DNA of 64,000 bases from Amycolatopsis alkalitolerans (GCF_006152065.1 NZ_VDFW01000005.1:62001-126000), one strand, 5' to 3'. Counted from the stretch's first letter, positions 35,443 to 44,613 are shown. Numbers and translations are program-made. Notes: generated by a model from the letters alone, not told the origin.

Positions 35443-36120
35443 GTGCGGATTCTGGTAGTCGAGGACGAAGAGCCGCTCGCGGACGCGATCGCCCGTGGGC
35501 TGCGTCGTGAGGGTATGGCCGTCGACGTCGCGCTGAACGGCGACGACGGGCATGAGAAGTCGAGCATCACGCGCTACGACGTGGTACTGCTCGACCGCGA
35601 CCTGCCCGGAATGTCCGGTGACGAGCTGTGCAAGGAGATCGTCGCCTCCGGTGAGCTGACCAGGGTCCTGATGCTGACCGCGAGCGGCACGGTGTCCGAC
35701 CGGGTCGAGGGCCTGTCCCTCGGCGCGGACGACTACCTGGCCAAACCGTTCGCGTTCCCCGAACTGGTCGCGCGGGTGCGCGCGCTCGGCCGCCGGGCCA
35801 CCCCGGCCGCGCCGCCGCTGCTCACCGCGGGTGACGTCGAGCTGGACCCGGCCCGCCGTACGGTGCGTCGCGGCGGCGAGTCCGTCGAGCTGACGCGTAA
35901 GGAGTTCGGCGTGCTGGAGGTGCTGATGGCGGCCAAGGGCGCCGTGGTCAGCAGTGAAGAGCTGCTCGAGCGGGTGTGGGACGAGAACGCCGACCCGTTC
36001 ACCACGACCGTGCGCGTGACGGTCATGACCCTGCGCAAGAAGCTGGGCGAGCCTGGCATCATCGAGACCGTGGTGGGATCGGGATACCGGGTGCCGGACG
36101 CCGGTTCGACGAAGGGGTGA
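35443..36120 (+). CDS. OmpR/PhoB-family response regulator
   Basis: 225 residues from the GTG at 35443 (VRILVVEDEE); another GTG lies 9 bases upstream. The receiver has an acidic pocket ED at 7-8, phospho-acceptor D51 (LLDRDLPGMSG) and K101 (LAKPF). The winged-helix DNA-binding domain covers about 130-220 (LTRKEFGVLEVLMAAKGAVVS, TTTVRVTVMTLRKKLG, GSGYRV). The kinase gene overlaps its stop. The 91-bp inverted repeat is upstream. Confidence 0.93.
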   Translation: MRILVVEDEEPLADAIARGLRREGMAVDVALNGDDGHEKSSITRYDVVLLDRDLPGMSGDELCKEIVASGELTRVLMLTASGTVSDRVEGLSLGADDYLAKPFAFPELVARVRALGRRATPAAPPLLTAGDVELDPARRTVRRGGESVELTRKEFGVLEVLMAAKGAVVSSEELLERVWDENADPFTTTVRVTVMTLRKKLGEPGIIETVVGSGYRVPDAGSTKG

Positions 36121-37256
36121 GCCCGCGGGCGGGCCTGCCACAGGTGAACAGCCTGCGGGCGCGGATCACGCTGCTCGCGACCGGGCTGGCCGCCGGGGTG
36201 AGCGTGGTGCTGCTGTGGCTCGCCTGGACCCTCGTCGGCGACGCGGTCGGGGCCGTGCCCCAGCTGCCGCCCGGTACGACGGTTCGCGTCGACGGCGTGG
36301 ATGTGGATGCGTCCACGCTGGCCGCACACCTGCGCGAGCATGCGCGGGACAAGGTGCTGCTGTTCGGTTCGATCGCGTTCTTCTGCGTCGTCGCCGCGAC
36401 GGCGATCCTGGCCTGGACGTTCACTTCGCGGGTGCTGCGGCCGCTGCGGGAGATCACCGGCACGGCCCGGCGGCTGTCGGTCGAGTCGCTCGGCGAGCGT
36501 ATCGGTGAGGTCGATTCGAAGGGTGAGCTGACGGAGCTGGCGCATACGTTCGACGCGATGCTCGACCGGTTGCAGGCGGCGTTCGAAGCGCAACGGCATT
36601 TCGTCGCCAACGCCAGCCACGAGCTGCGCACCCCGCTGTCGGTGATCCGGACCGAGCTCGACGTGACACTGTCCGATCCGGACGCGGACGCGGCCGAGCT
36701 GCGGCGGATGGCGAACGTCGTGCGGGACGCCACCGAGCGCGCCGGGCAGCTGGTGAACTCGCTGCTGCTGCTCGCCCGCACCGACGGTGCCGGCCTCGCC
36801 GTGAACGAGCCCACGGACCTGGCGACGCTGGTGTCGAGCGCTTGGCGCGCGGTGCGGGGAGAGGCGGATCAGCGCGGGATCCAGGCGCGGTTCGCGACGG
36901 AACCCGCGAGCGTGCACGGTGATCCCGCGCTGCTGGAACGGATCGCGGGCAACCTGCTGGAGAACGCGGTGCGGCACAACGTCGAACGAGGGTGGATCGA
37001 GGTCACCACGCACCAGGGCGAGCGGTGGTCGACGCTGCGCGTGCGTTCCGCCGGGGGTCTGGTGGACCCGGCGACGGTGGCCGAGTTGTTCGAACCCTTC
37101 CGCCGGGCCGGGGTCGCCCGCACGGCGCGATCCGGAGCCGGGTTGGGGTTGTCGATCGTGCGCGCCGCGGCCGAGGCCCACGGCGGCGTGGTCTCGGCGG
37201 AACCCGTTGTGGGGGGCGGATTGTCGGTGACGGTGCTGCTTCCGGCAGGCGGTTGA
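36117..37256 (+). CDS. Sensor histidine kinase
   Basis: 379 residues from the GTG at 36117 (GTGA overlap). Two membrane helices (about 19-41 and 80-102) flank a short outer loop of about 40 residues. A HAMP domain (103-157), HisKA with H168 in ANASHELRTPLSV, and HATPase_c with N-box ERIAGNLLENAVRHN and G-boxes SGAGLGLSIV follow. The tiny outer loop suggests sensing within or near the membrane. Signal unknown. Confidence 0.93.
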   Translation: MSPRAGLPQVNSLRARITLLATGLAAGVSVVLLWLAWTLVGDAVGAVPQLPPGTTVRVDGVDVDASTLAAHLREHARDKVLLFGSIAFFCVVAATAILAWTFTSRVLRPLREITGTARRLSVESLGERIGEVDSKGELTELAHTFDAMLDRLQAAFEAQRHFVANASHELRTPLSVIRTELDVTLSDPDADAAELRRMANVVRDATERAGQLVNSLLLLARTDGAGLAVNEPTDLATLVSSAWRAVRGEADQRGIQARFATEPASVHGDPALLERIAGNLLENAVRHNVERGWIEVTTHQGERWSTLRVRSAGGLVDPATVAELFEPFRRAGVARTARSGAGLGLSIVRAAAEAHGGVVSAEPVVGGGLSVTVLLPAGG

Positions 37257-37319
37257 GCGGCTTCACTCTTTTCGGCGACCGCGGACGGCCGCGGTGTAGC
37301 ACGTCCGTAGCGCTTGTGG

Positions 37320-37337
37320 CACGATTGCGCTATCGTG
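37320..37337 (+). promoter_or_regulatory. Palindromic operator over the -10 of the Phd-VapC operon
   Basis: CACGAT-TGCGCT-ATCGTG, a perfect 6-6-6 inverted repeat. The overlapping TATCGT (37331-37336) is 6 bases before the ATG, as in leaderless promoters. Confidence 0.65.
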
Positions 37338-37342
37338 GTCGT

Positions 37343-37624
37343 ATGGCACAGACAATCGGTCAACGCGAGCTCCGCAACGACAATGCGGAGATCATGCGGC
37401 GGGTGGAAAAGGGCGAGAGCTTCGTCGTGACCCGCAACGGCAAACCCATCGCGGATCTCATTCCGCACCAGGTCGAGCGGCGACCCACGAGGACACTGAG
37501 AGAGATCCAGGCAACCTTCGCGAAGCTGCCACCGATGGATCTCGAACGCTGGCGGCGCGAGCGCGAGGAGGACGACAAGATCTTCGGTCCTGACTATCCG
37601 GAAGATCCTTGGGAGCGTCAGTGA
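37343..37624 (+). CDS. Phd/YefM-family antitoxin
   Basis: 93 residues. The Phd fold is evident in IGQRELRNDNAEIMRRVEKGESFVVTRNGKPIADLIP (5-41). The C-terminal, toxin-neutralising half is charged and aromatic. It binds DNA through its N-terminus and is expected to repress its own promoter at the palindrome just upstream. The toxin GTG overlaps its stop. Confidence 0.92.
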   Translation: MAQTIGQRELRNDNAEIMRRVEKGESFVVTRNGKPIADLIPHQVERRPTRTLREIQATFAKLPPMDLERWRREREEDDKIFGPDYPEDPWERQ

Positions 37625-38025
37625 GCGGTTCGGGCCAAATGCTACTTGATACCTGCTCGGTCATCGACCTCGAAGAGATCGATCTCGGGGAGCTTGGGGC
37701 GGCCACCGATCCTGCCGTGAGTGCCGTGACCATCGCCGAACTGGCCTATGGCATCGACATTGCCGATCCTGTGGAGCGGATGGTGCGCACCGAACGGTAT
37801 TACGGTGCGCTCAATCAGTTCGAGGTTCTGCCGTTCGACATCACGGCCGCGAAGCTGTACGGCACCCTGGCCGCGCTGCTCCGCCAGTCGGGCCGGGATC
37901 CCCGTCCACGCCGGATGGACCTGCAGATCGCGGCCACGGCCGCGGCTCATTCGCTCCCGCTCATCACCCGCAACGGCAAGGACTTCGCCGGTCTCGAACG
38001 CGCCGTCCAGGTCATCACCGTATGA
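37621..38025 (+). CDS. VapC-type PIN-domain toxin
   Basis: 134 residues, GTG start overlapping the antitoxin stop. PIN acidic residues: D10 (LLDTCSVID), E40 (TIAELAYG), D100 (MDLQIAATA) and D121 (NGKDFAG). This is an Mg2+-dependent RNase of a type II toxin-antitoxin pair. All acidic positions are retained, so the module looks functional. Confidence 0.92.
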   Translation: MSGSGQMLLDTCSVIDLEEIDLGELGAATDPAVSAVTIAELAYGIDIADPVERMVRTERYYGALNQFEVLPFDITAAKLYGTLAALLRQSGRDPRPRRMDLQIAATAAAHSLPLITRNGKDFAGLERAVQVITV

Positions 38026-38029
38026 CGAA

Positions 38030-38060
38030 GGGCCCCGCACGTCGAGGGCGTGCGGGGCCC
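38030..38060. terminator. Bidirectional terminator between vapC and fadB
   Basis: GGGCCCCGCACG and CGTGCGGGGCCC form a perfect 12-bp stem with a 7-base loop, placed 4 bases past the vapC stop and 5 bases past the fadB stop. Confidence 0.75.
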
Positions 38061-38065
38061 GCACG

Positions 38066-40174
38066 TCAGGCAGGGACAGACGCGACGCCTGGGGCGAGGA
38101 ACGGCTTGCCCGTCACCTTCGCCGAGACGCCGGTGCGGTCCAGGTACGGCGTGATGCCGCCGAGCCAGAACGGCCAGCCCGCGCCGAGGATCAGGCACAG
38201 GTCGATGTCCTGCGCCTGGACGACCACGCCCTCGTCGAGCATGATCTTGATCTCCTCGGCGATCGCGGCCAGCGCGCGCTCGCGGACCTCCTCCGCCGTC
38301 GAGACCTTGTCGCCCTGCTGCCACAGCGCGGCGACCTCCGGGTCGACGGTCTGGTTCCCGGAGGAATCCCACTGCCAGACCGCGGTCTTGCCCGAATCGA
38401 CGAACCGCTTGAGGTTCTCGCTCACGCCGAACCGGTCCGGGAACGCCGCGTGCAGCGTCTCACCGACGTGCAGCGCGATCGCCGGGCCGACCAGTTGCGT
38501 CAGCACCAGCGGCGACATCGGCAGGCCCAGCGGGTCGAGCGCGTGGTCGGCCACCTCGAACGGCGTGCCCTCGTCGATCGCGGTCAGCACCTCGCCGAGG
38601 AACCGCAGCAGCAGCCGGTTCACTACGAACGCCGGCGCATCCTTGACCAGCACGCTCGACTTCTTCAGCTGCTTGCCCACCGCGAACGCCGTCGCGAGCG
38701 AAGCGTCGTCGGTCCGCTCTCCCCGCACGATCTCCAGCAGCGGCAGCACGGCCACCGGGTTGAAGAAGTGGAACCCGACGACCCGATCGGGATGCCGCAG
38801 CTTCGAGGCCATCTCGCTCACCGACAGCGAGGACGTGTTGGTCGCGAGGATCGCCTCCGCGGAAACGTGCTGCTCCAGCTCCCCGAACACCTGCTGCTTG
38901 ACGCCCATCTCCTCGAACACGGCTTCGATCACGAAGTCCGCGTCCGCGAACGCAGCCTTGTCAAGGGAACCGGACACGAGTGCCTTCAGCCGGTTCGCCT
39001 CGTCCGGCGAAATACGAAGCTTGGCTCGAAGTTTGTCCAACTCACCGTGCACATAGGACACGCCCTTGTCGATGCGTGCCTGGTCCACGTCGGTGAGCAC
39101 GACCGGTACCTTGAGCCGCCGCACGAACAGCAGCGCCAGCTGCGAGGCCATCAGACCTGCCCCCACGACGCCGACCTTGTTGACCGGGCGCGCCAGCGAC
39201 TTGTCCGGCGCGCCGGCCGGCCGCCGTGCCCGCTTGTTGACCAGATCGAACGAGTACAGCCCCGCGCGCAGCGTGTCGCTCATCAGCAGCTCGGCCAGCG
39301 CGTCGGTCTCCACCGCGTACCCCGCGTCGAGATCGTTGTTCCGCGCCAGCTCCAGCAGCTCCACGGCCTTCGTCACGCCCGGCGAGGCACCGTGCGTCTT
39401 CCCGTCCACAATGGACCTCGCGCGGGCGACCGCGGCGTCCCAGCCGGAGCCGCGGTCGATCTCGCGGCGCGGCACGGTGATCTCGCCGCGCACGACCTTC
39501 GACAGCCACGCGAACGACTGCTCGAGGTAGTCCGCCGAGCCGAGCACCTCGTCCACGATGCCCAGCTCCGCCGCCTTCGCGACACTCAGCATCTTGTTCT
39601 GGTTCAAGGCGTTCTCGATGATCACCGTGACCGCGGCGTCCGCGCCGATGAGGTTCGGCAACAGCTGCGTACCGCCCCAGCCCGGGAACAGGCCCAGGAA
39701 CACCTCGGGGAACGCGATCGCGGCCGCGTTCTCCGACAGCGTCCGGTAATGACACGACAGCGCGAGTTCGAGCCCGCCACCCATGACCGCGCCGTTGACG
39801 AAGGCGAACGTCGGCACCTTCGAGTCGGTCAGCCGCCGGAACACCGTGTGCCCGGTCTCGGCGATCTCCCGCGCGAGCGCCGGGTCGGACAGGGCCTCGA
39901 CCCCGGACAGGTCCGCGCCCACGGCGAACACGAACGGCTTGCCGGTCACCGCGATCGCGGCGGGCTCGGCGGCGAACGCCTCGTCGAGGGCGGCATCGAG
40001 GCTCATCAACCCCTGCGGGCCGAAGGTCGAGGGCCGGGTGTGATCGTGCCCGTTGTCGAGGGTGATCAGCGCGACCGGCTTGTCCAGTCCGGGCACGCGC
40101 GCCAGGCGCGTGACGGCCCTGGTCACCACCTCGTCCGGGAACGCCGCTTTTGCTTGCTCGGCGGTGAAGGTCAC
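38066..40174 (-). CDS. fadB: Fatty-acid oxidation bifunctional enzyme (enoyl-CoA hydratase / 3-hydroxyacyl-CoA dehydrogenase)
   Basis: 702 residues. The crotonase domain (about 30-290) has oxyanion-loop segments FAVGADLSG and NGAVMGGGLELALSCHYR and the catalytic Glu region FPEVFLGLFPGWGG. The NAD-binding 3-hydroxyacyl-CoA dehydrogenase domain starts at VGVVGAGLMASQLALLF; the usual second glycine pair is partly replaced by Ala-Ser. HFFNPVAVLPLLEIV marks the catalytic His. It carries out beta-oxidation steps 2 and 3. The GTG start overlaps the thiolase stop. Confidence 0.93.
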   Translation of the reverse strand: MTFTAEQAKAAFPDEVVTRAVTRLARVPGLDKPVALITLDNGHDHTRPSTFGPQGLMSLDAALDEAFAAEPAAIAVTGKPFVFAVGADLSGVEALSDPALAREIAETGHTVFRRLTDSKVPTFAFVNGAVMGGGLELALSCHYRTLSENAAAIAFPEVFLGLFPGWGGTQLLPNLIGADAAVTVIIENALNQNKMLSVAKAAELGIVDEVLGSADYLEQSFAWLSKVVRGEITVPRREIDRGSGWDAAVARARSIVDGKTHGASPGVTKAVELLELARNNDLDAGYAVETDALAELLMSDTLRAGLYSFDLVNKRARRPAGAPDKSLARPVNKVGVVGAGLMASQLALLFVRRLKVPVVLTDVDQARIDKGVSYVHGELDKLRAKLRISPDEANRLKALVSGSLDKAAFADADFVIEAVFEEMGVKQQVFGELEQHVSAEAILATNTSSLSVSEMASKLRHPDRVVGFHFFNPVAVLPLLEIVRGERTDDASLATAFAVGKQLKKSSVLVKDAPAFVVNRLLLRFLGEVLTAIDEGTPFEVADHALDPLGLPMSPLVLTQLVGPAIALHVGETLHAAFPDRFGVSENLKRFVDSGKTAVWQWDSSGNQTVDPEVAALWQQGDKVSTAEEVRERALAAIAEEIKIMLDEGVVVQAQDIDLCLILGAGWPFWLGGITPYLDRTGVSAKVTGKPFLAPGVASVPA

Positions 40175-41403
40175 TTGTCACTCCCGTTGTAGTTCGGGTT
40201 CTCCCAGAGCACGGAACCGCCCATGCCGATACCGATGCACATCGTGGTCAGCCCGTAGCGGACCTCGGGGTGCTCGGCGAACTCGCGCGAGAGCTGGGTC
40301 ATCAGCCGCACGCCCGACGAGGCCAGCGGGTGGCCGCAGGCGATCGCGCCACCCCACGGGTTGACGCGCGGATCGGTCTGGTCGATCCCGAAGTGGTCGA
40401 GGAACGCCAGTACCTGCACCGCGAACGCCTCGTTGATCTCGAACAGTCCGATGTCCGAAATGGACAGACCGGTGCGGGCGAGCAGCTTCTCGGTGGCCGG
40501 TACCGGGCCGATGCCCATCACCTCGGGCTCGACCCCGGCGAAGGAGTAGCCGACCAGGCGCATGCCGACGGGCAGGCCCAGCTCGTGCGCGGTGTCCTCG
40601 CCGGCGAGAATCGCGCCGGTAGCGCCGTCGTTCAGCCCCGCGGCGTTGCCCGCGGTGACCCGCCCGTGCGGGCGGAACGGCGTCTTGAGCTTCGCCAGCT
40701 GTTCGACCGTCGTGCCCGGGCGTGGCGGCTCGTCCTCGGTCGCCAGGCCCCAGCCCAGTTCCTGGTTGCGGATCGCGACCGGGACGAGTTCGGGGCCGAT
40801 CTTCCCCGCCTTGACGGCGTCGGCGAAACGCTCCTGGCTCTGCGCGGCGTACTCGTCGGCACGCAGCTTGGTGATCGCGGGGAAGCGGTCGTGCACGTTC
40901 TCCGCGGTCTGGCCCATCACGAGCGCTGTCGGGTCGACCAGCTTGTCGGCGACGATGCGCGGGTTCGGGTCGACACCCTCGCCCATCGGGTGGTGGCCCA
41001 TATGCTCGACCCCGCCCGCGATCGCGATGTCGTACGCGCCGAACCCGATGCCGCCGGCGACCGCGGTCACCGCGGTCATCGCGCCCGCGCACATCCGGTC
41101 GATCGCGAAGCCGGGCACGGATTTGGGCAGCCCGGCCAGCAGCGCGGCGGTGCGGCCGATGGTGAGGCCCTGGTCGCCGATCTGGGTGGTCGCGGCGATC
41201 GCGACGTCGTCGACGCGCTCCGGGGGCAGCTCGGGGTGCCGGCGCATCAGCTCCCGGATGACCTTGACGACGAGATCGTCGGCGCGGGTGCCGGCGTAGA
41301 TGCCCTTGTCGCCGGCCTTGCCGAACGGGGTGCGCACCCCGTCGACGAACGCGACGGTGCGCACCGCGCGGGGCTGGGATGCCGCCAGGGGTGTTGCGGC
41401 CAC
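40171..41403 (-). CDS. fadA: Acetyl-CoA C-acyltransferase (thiolase)
   Basis: 410 residues, GTG start with GAGGAG 6 bases upstream. The thiolase nucleophile Cys is in DRMCAGAM, the conserved His-containing loop is INEAFAVQ with GHPLASSGVR, and the second Cys is in TTMCIGIGMGG. It makes the last cleavage of beta-oxidation and forms an operon with fadB. A 26-bp perfect palindrome lies upstream. Confidence 0.94.
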   Translation of the reverse strand: MAATPLAASQPRAVRTVAFVDGVRTPFGKAGDKGIYAGTRADDLVVKVIRELMRRHPELPPERVDDVAIAATTQIGDQGLTIGRTAALLAGLPKSVPGFAIDRMCAGAMTAVTAVAGGIGFGAYDIAIAGGVEHMGHHPMGEGVDPNPRIVADKLVDPTALVMGQTAENVHDRFPAITKLRADEYAAQSQERFADAVKAGKIGPELVPVAIRNQELGWGLATEDEPPRPGTTVEQLAKLKTPFRPHGRVTAGNAAGLNDGATGAILAGEDTAHELGLPVGMRLVGYSFAGVEPEVMGIGPVPATEKLLARTGLSISDIGLFEINEAFAVQVLAFLDHFGIDQTDPRVNPWGGAIACGHPLASSGVRLMTQLSREFAEHPEVRYGLTTMCIGIGMGGSVLWENPNYNGSDK

Positions 41404-41449
41404 GGTTGCTCCTCGGAGAAGAAGTAGAGGCTGTACACTCGCACCATAG

Positions 41450-41475
41450 CCCTGGTTACCCGCGGGTAACCAGGG
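41450..41475. promoter_or_regulatory. 26-bp perfect palindromic operator upstream of fadA
   Basis: The core TGGTTACCCGCGGGTAACCA sits in a perfect 26-bp palindrome, next to TATGGT (41448-41443 on the minus strand), a likely -10. It looks like a dimeric (TetR-type) repressor site. Confidence 0.7.
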
Positions 41476-41525
41476 TGGCTCCCCGGTCGAGTGGGTCACG
41501 CCACTCCGCGGAACGCGTACGGCGC

Positions 41526-42764
41526 CTACTTCTTCGCGGTCGCCTGCAGCGCCGTCGATAGCTCGCTCGCGGTCAGCTGGACCTGCCACGGTCGTGCACC
41601 GCCGATGCTCAGCACCTCGGCGACGCCCTCGGGCGAGGTGTCGTCGGGCCGGCGCCAGCAGGTGCGGCGCAGCAGATCGGGCAGGAGCAGGTTCTCCACC
41701 GGCAGCTGGTGATGTTCGGCGATCCGGTTCAGCACGGCCCGCGCCGCGGCGAGGCGGGCGGCCGCGTCCGGGTCCTTGTCGGCCCACCGGTTGGCCGGGG
41801 GCGGGCCGTCGTTGGGCTGGGTCGGATTCGGCAGCTGCTCGCGCGGCAGCGCCCGCGCCGCCTCGAGATGCCGGAACCAGTTCGCGGTGTAGCGCCGCTG
41901 CACGCGGCCGCCGAAAACGGGCAGCGCCTGCAGTTCGGCGACGGTCTTGGGCTCGGCCAGCACCGCGTTGATGATCGCGCTGTCCGGCAGCACCCGGCTC
42001 GGGGCACGATCACGCTTGCGAGCCAGTTCGTCGCGCGCCTCCCACAGCGCCCGCACGGTGGCGAGCCCGCGCGCGGTGCGGACCTTGTGGATACCGGAGG
42101 TGCGGCGCCACGGCTCGGTCCGTGGCGCGGGCAGGGGAGCCGTCCGGACGGCCTCGAACTCCTGCTGCGCCCATACGAGCTTGCCCTGCGCGGCCAGTTC
42201 GGCCTCGAGCTTCTCGCGCAACTGCACGAGCAACTCGACATCCAGCGCCGCGTAGTTCAGCCAGTCCACCGGGAGCGGCCGCTTCGACCAGTCGGCGGCG
42301 CTGTGGCCCTTTTCGAGGCGGTAGCCCAGCAGTCGCTCGACGAGGGTGCCCAACGCCACCCGCTCGTAGCCCGCGAGCCGGCCGGCCAGCTCCGTGTCGA
42401 ACAGGCTCGCCGGGCTCAGTTCCAGCTCGGCCAGGCACGGCAGATCCTGCGAGGCGGCGTGCAGCACCCACTCCTCGCTGTTGATGACGCTCCGGAGCGG
42501 CTCCAGTTCGCCTTCGAGTGCGACGGGGTCGACGAGCATGGTGCCCGCCCCGTCACGTCGCAGCTGGACCAGGTAGGCCTTCGGCCAGTACCGGTAGCCG
42601 GACGCACGTTCGGTGTCGACCGCTATTGCCCCGGTCCCCTCGGCGAGTTGTTCGCAGGCGAGGGCGAGCTCAGTGGGGTTGGAGACCACGGCGGGAGTTC
42701 CGTCAGCCGGCTCCTGCAGCAGGATCGGTTCAGCACTCTCCGGCTCGTGATCTGCGGTTTCCAC
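41526..42764 (-). CDS. Ribonuclease D-family 3'-5' exonuclease with HRDC domain
   Basis: 412 residues. DEDDy motifs: D50 and E52 (IAVDTERASG), D107 (HAASQDLPCL), Y171 and D175 (NYAALDVELL). An HRDC domain follows at about 220-300 (RTARGLATVRALWEARDELARKRDRAPSRVLPD) and a second helical region after it. It probably trims RNA 3' ends. It is the counterpart of Rv2681. Confidence 0.93.
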   Translation of the reverse strand: METADHEPESAEPILLQEPADGTPAVVSNPTELALACEQLAEGTGAIAVDTERASGYRYWPKAYLVQLRRDGAGTMLVDPVALEGELEPLRSVINSEEWVLHAASQDLPCLAELELSPASLFDTELAGRLAGYERVALGTLVERLLGYRLEKGHSAADWSKRPLPVDWLNYAALDVELLVQLREKLEAELAAQGKLVWAQQEFEAVRTAPLPAPRTEPWRRTSGIHKVRTARGLATVRALWEARDELARKRDRAPSRVLPDSAIINAVLAEPKTVAELQALPVFGGRVQRRYTANWFRHLEAARALPREQLPNPTQPNDGPPPANRWADKDPDAAARLAAARAVLNRIAEHHQLPVENLLLPDLLRRTCWRRPDDTSPEGVAEVLSIGGARPWQVQLTASELSTALQATAKK

Positions 42765-42832
42765 GGTTTTCCACCCTACGGGACGGGCAGGCCGCGCCTG
42801 GCGCGCCCGTCCCGCAGAGCGTTCTGCGTCGG

Positions 42833-43549
42833 TCAGCGGATGACGCCCGCGCGCATCGCCAGCGCCACCATCTGCGCCCGGTCACCGGTGCCGAGCTTGC
42901 GCCCGATCCGCGACAGATGCGACTTGACGGTGAGCGCGGAGAGGCTGAGCTCCTCGCCGATCTCCTTGTTGGACTGACCGTCCGCCACGAGCTGGAGTAC
43001 CTCCACCTCACGTGCGGACAGTTCCCGCGGGGTGTTGTCCGTGCCCGGCACCCGGGTTCCGGTGGCGAGCACCGGAGCCACACTGGGGTCGGCGTACACG
43101 CCGCCTTCGAGGACCCGCCGCACGCCGTCCGTCACCACCATGGGTGAGGCCGACTTGAGCAGGTACGCCTGGGCTCCCGCCTGGAACGCCGAGCGCACCG
43201 CGTACGGATCGTCCGAGGACGCCAGTACGACGATGCGAGGCCAGCCGTGGTTACGGAGCTCGGTGACGAGCTCGATGCCCGAACCGTCAGGCAGCCCGAG
43301 ATCGAGGATCGCCAGGTCGCATGGACCTGTCGCGGTGGCCCGCGCCCTCGCCTCGGCTACCGTGGCGGCCTCGTGGACGGTGCCCGCTCCCATTTGAGCG
43401 AGTCGTGCGGCGATAGCCTCCCTCAGCAACGGGTGGTCATCGACCACCAGTACGGAAAACAGCTCTTCCCGCGGGTGCGGAACCATGCTCGCCGGCAAAG
43501 CACCGGCTGGCGTGGATCTGACGGCCTGAGATAAGCCGACGGCAGCCAC
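42833..43549 (-). CDS. Orphan NarL/LuxR-family response regulator
   Basis: 238 residues from the GTG at 43549, which has GGGAGG 8 bases upstream; the frame extends to 43654 without better support. The receiver has DD at 37-38 and phospho-acceptor D83 (AILDLGLPDGSG). The LuxR helix-turn-helix is LSAREVEVLQLVADGQSNKEIGEELSLSALTVKSHLSRIGRKLG. No kinase gene is nearby. An N-terminal extension of about 30 residues precedes the receiver. Confidence 0.9.
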   Translation of the reverse strand: MAAVGLSQAVRSTPAGALPASMVPHPREELFSVLVVDDHPLLREAIAARLAQMGAGTVHEAATVAEARARATATGPCDLAILDLGLPDGSGIELVTELRNHGWPRIVVLASSDDPYAVRSAFQAGAQAYLLKSASPMVVTDGVRRVLEGGVYADPSVAPVLATGTRVPGTDNTPRELSAREVEVLQLVADGQSNKEIGEELSLSALTVKSHLSRIGRKLGTGDRAQMVALAMRAGVIR

Positions 43550-43963
43550 GTCACTACCTCCCTGGAGTCGGTCGTGCCCCCCGACCGGCACCGGGACTTT
43601 CGGCCAATCAGCCGCGCCAGCTCTAGACCGAAAGTGGTGTCGTCGAAGGAGCACTCTAGCCGTCTCCGGGCGTTCGCGGGGGGATCGAACGGGTATCTAT
43701 CCCGATCGAGTAGTTACTAACTGGTGTCCTTGTAACACGAACGGGTGAATAGACGACCTGTGGCTAACGGCTTGCGGAGCGAACACGATAGAGCACAGTT
43801 GGTAGCACGCCAGATGCTCGTGCATACGGGCCGTGCATCTGCCCGGGCATCAAATGTAGCGGGCGCCGACCCCATCTGGGAGAGCATTCATCAGTTCGCA
43901 GTAAAGCGTTCGCCGGCGGTTCGCGTGCGCGCGAACCCCTCGATCGAGGGACTCAGGAACGGC
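43550..43963. other. Long non-coding stretch between the response regulator and DUF3000
   Basis: 414 bases upstream of the regulator on the minus strand and downstream of DUF3000. Somewhat lower GC around 43690-43740 (GTAGTTACTAACTGG) suggests a promoter region with a long leader. I see no hairpin strong enough for a terminator call and no coding frame worth calling. Confidence 0.35.
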
Positions 43964-44518
43964 CTACGACCCCTCGCGGCGGCCGAAGAGGGTGACCCCG
44001 ACCGGGGGAAGCCCGGCGACGCTCGACATGAGCTGCAGGAACGCCTCGCCGTGCGGTTCGAGCCGCCCGTCGAGCGGGGTCCACGATGCCCTCAGCTCCA
44101 GGTCGTCGCTCCGAGCGGGCCCGGCGATCTCGCCGAAGCGGGCCGAAGAGGTTTCGGTGACGGTGCCGCCCAGCGCCGTGTACGGGGCGCCGGAATGGTC
44201 GAGCGCGTCGGTGAGCCAGGACCAGCCGACGGCGGGCAGGAACGGGTCGGTCGCGAGTTCGCGGTCCAGTTCGGCCCGCACGTAGACCACCAGGCGCAGC
44301 GTGCCCTGCCAGGTCTCCTGGCCTTCGGGGTCGTGCAGCAGCACGAGCCGTCCGGTCGCCAGCACGTCGGCCGGACCGGTGGTCTCGCAGCTGAGCGCAT
44401 GTGCCCACGGGGCGAGCCGCTGCGGGGCGCGCACGGTCTCCAGCGTCATCTCCGGCCGGGCGCGAAGGGCTCGCAAGGCCGCGACGGCTTCACGGAAGAG
44501 TTCGGGCGCTTGCGTCAT
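43964..44518 (-). CDS. DUF3000 protein
   Basis: 184 residues from the ATG at 44518; a GTG three codons upstream is possible. It is a soluble protein with no recognised catalytic motif. Segments [45 protein letters not shown] are typical of this actinobacterial family. It is the counterpart of Rv2680, divergent from hemE. Function unknown. Confidence 0.9.
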   Translation of the reverse strand: MTQAPELFREAVAALRALRARPEMTLETVRAPQRLAPWAHALSCETTGPADVLATGRLVLLHDPEGQETWQGTLRLVVYVRAELDRELATDPFLPAVGWSWLTDALDHSGAPYTALGGTVTETSSARFGEIAGPARSDDLELRASWTPLDGRLEPHGEAFLQLMSSVAGLPPVGVTLFGRREGS

Positions 44519-44613
44519 CGCGGTCACCGTGCGACTTTAGGCCGGAATCCCAGGCGGAACGCGTAGACGCGCCGAAGGACGGCCCGGTCCGGGGCCGTGG
44601 CACGATGAAGACG

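Noticed and set aside
37748-40192. 814-codon plus-strand open frame
   Set aside because: Antisense to fadB; composition is rich in His, Arg and Gln and shows no motif.
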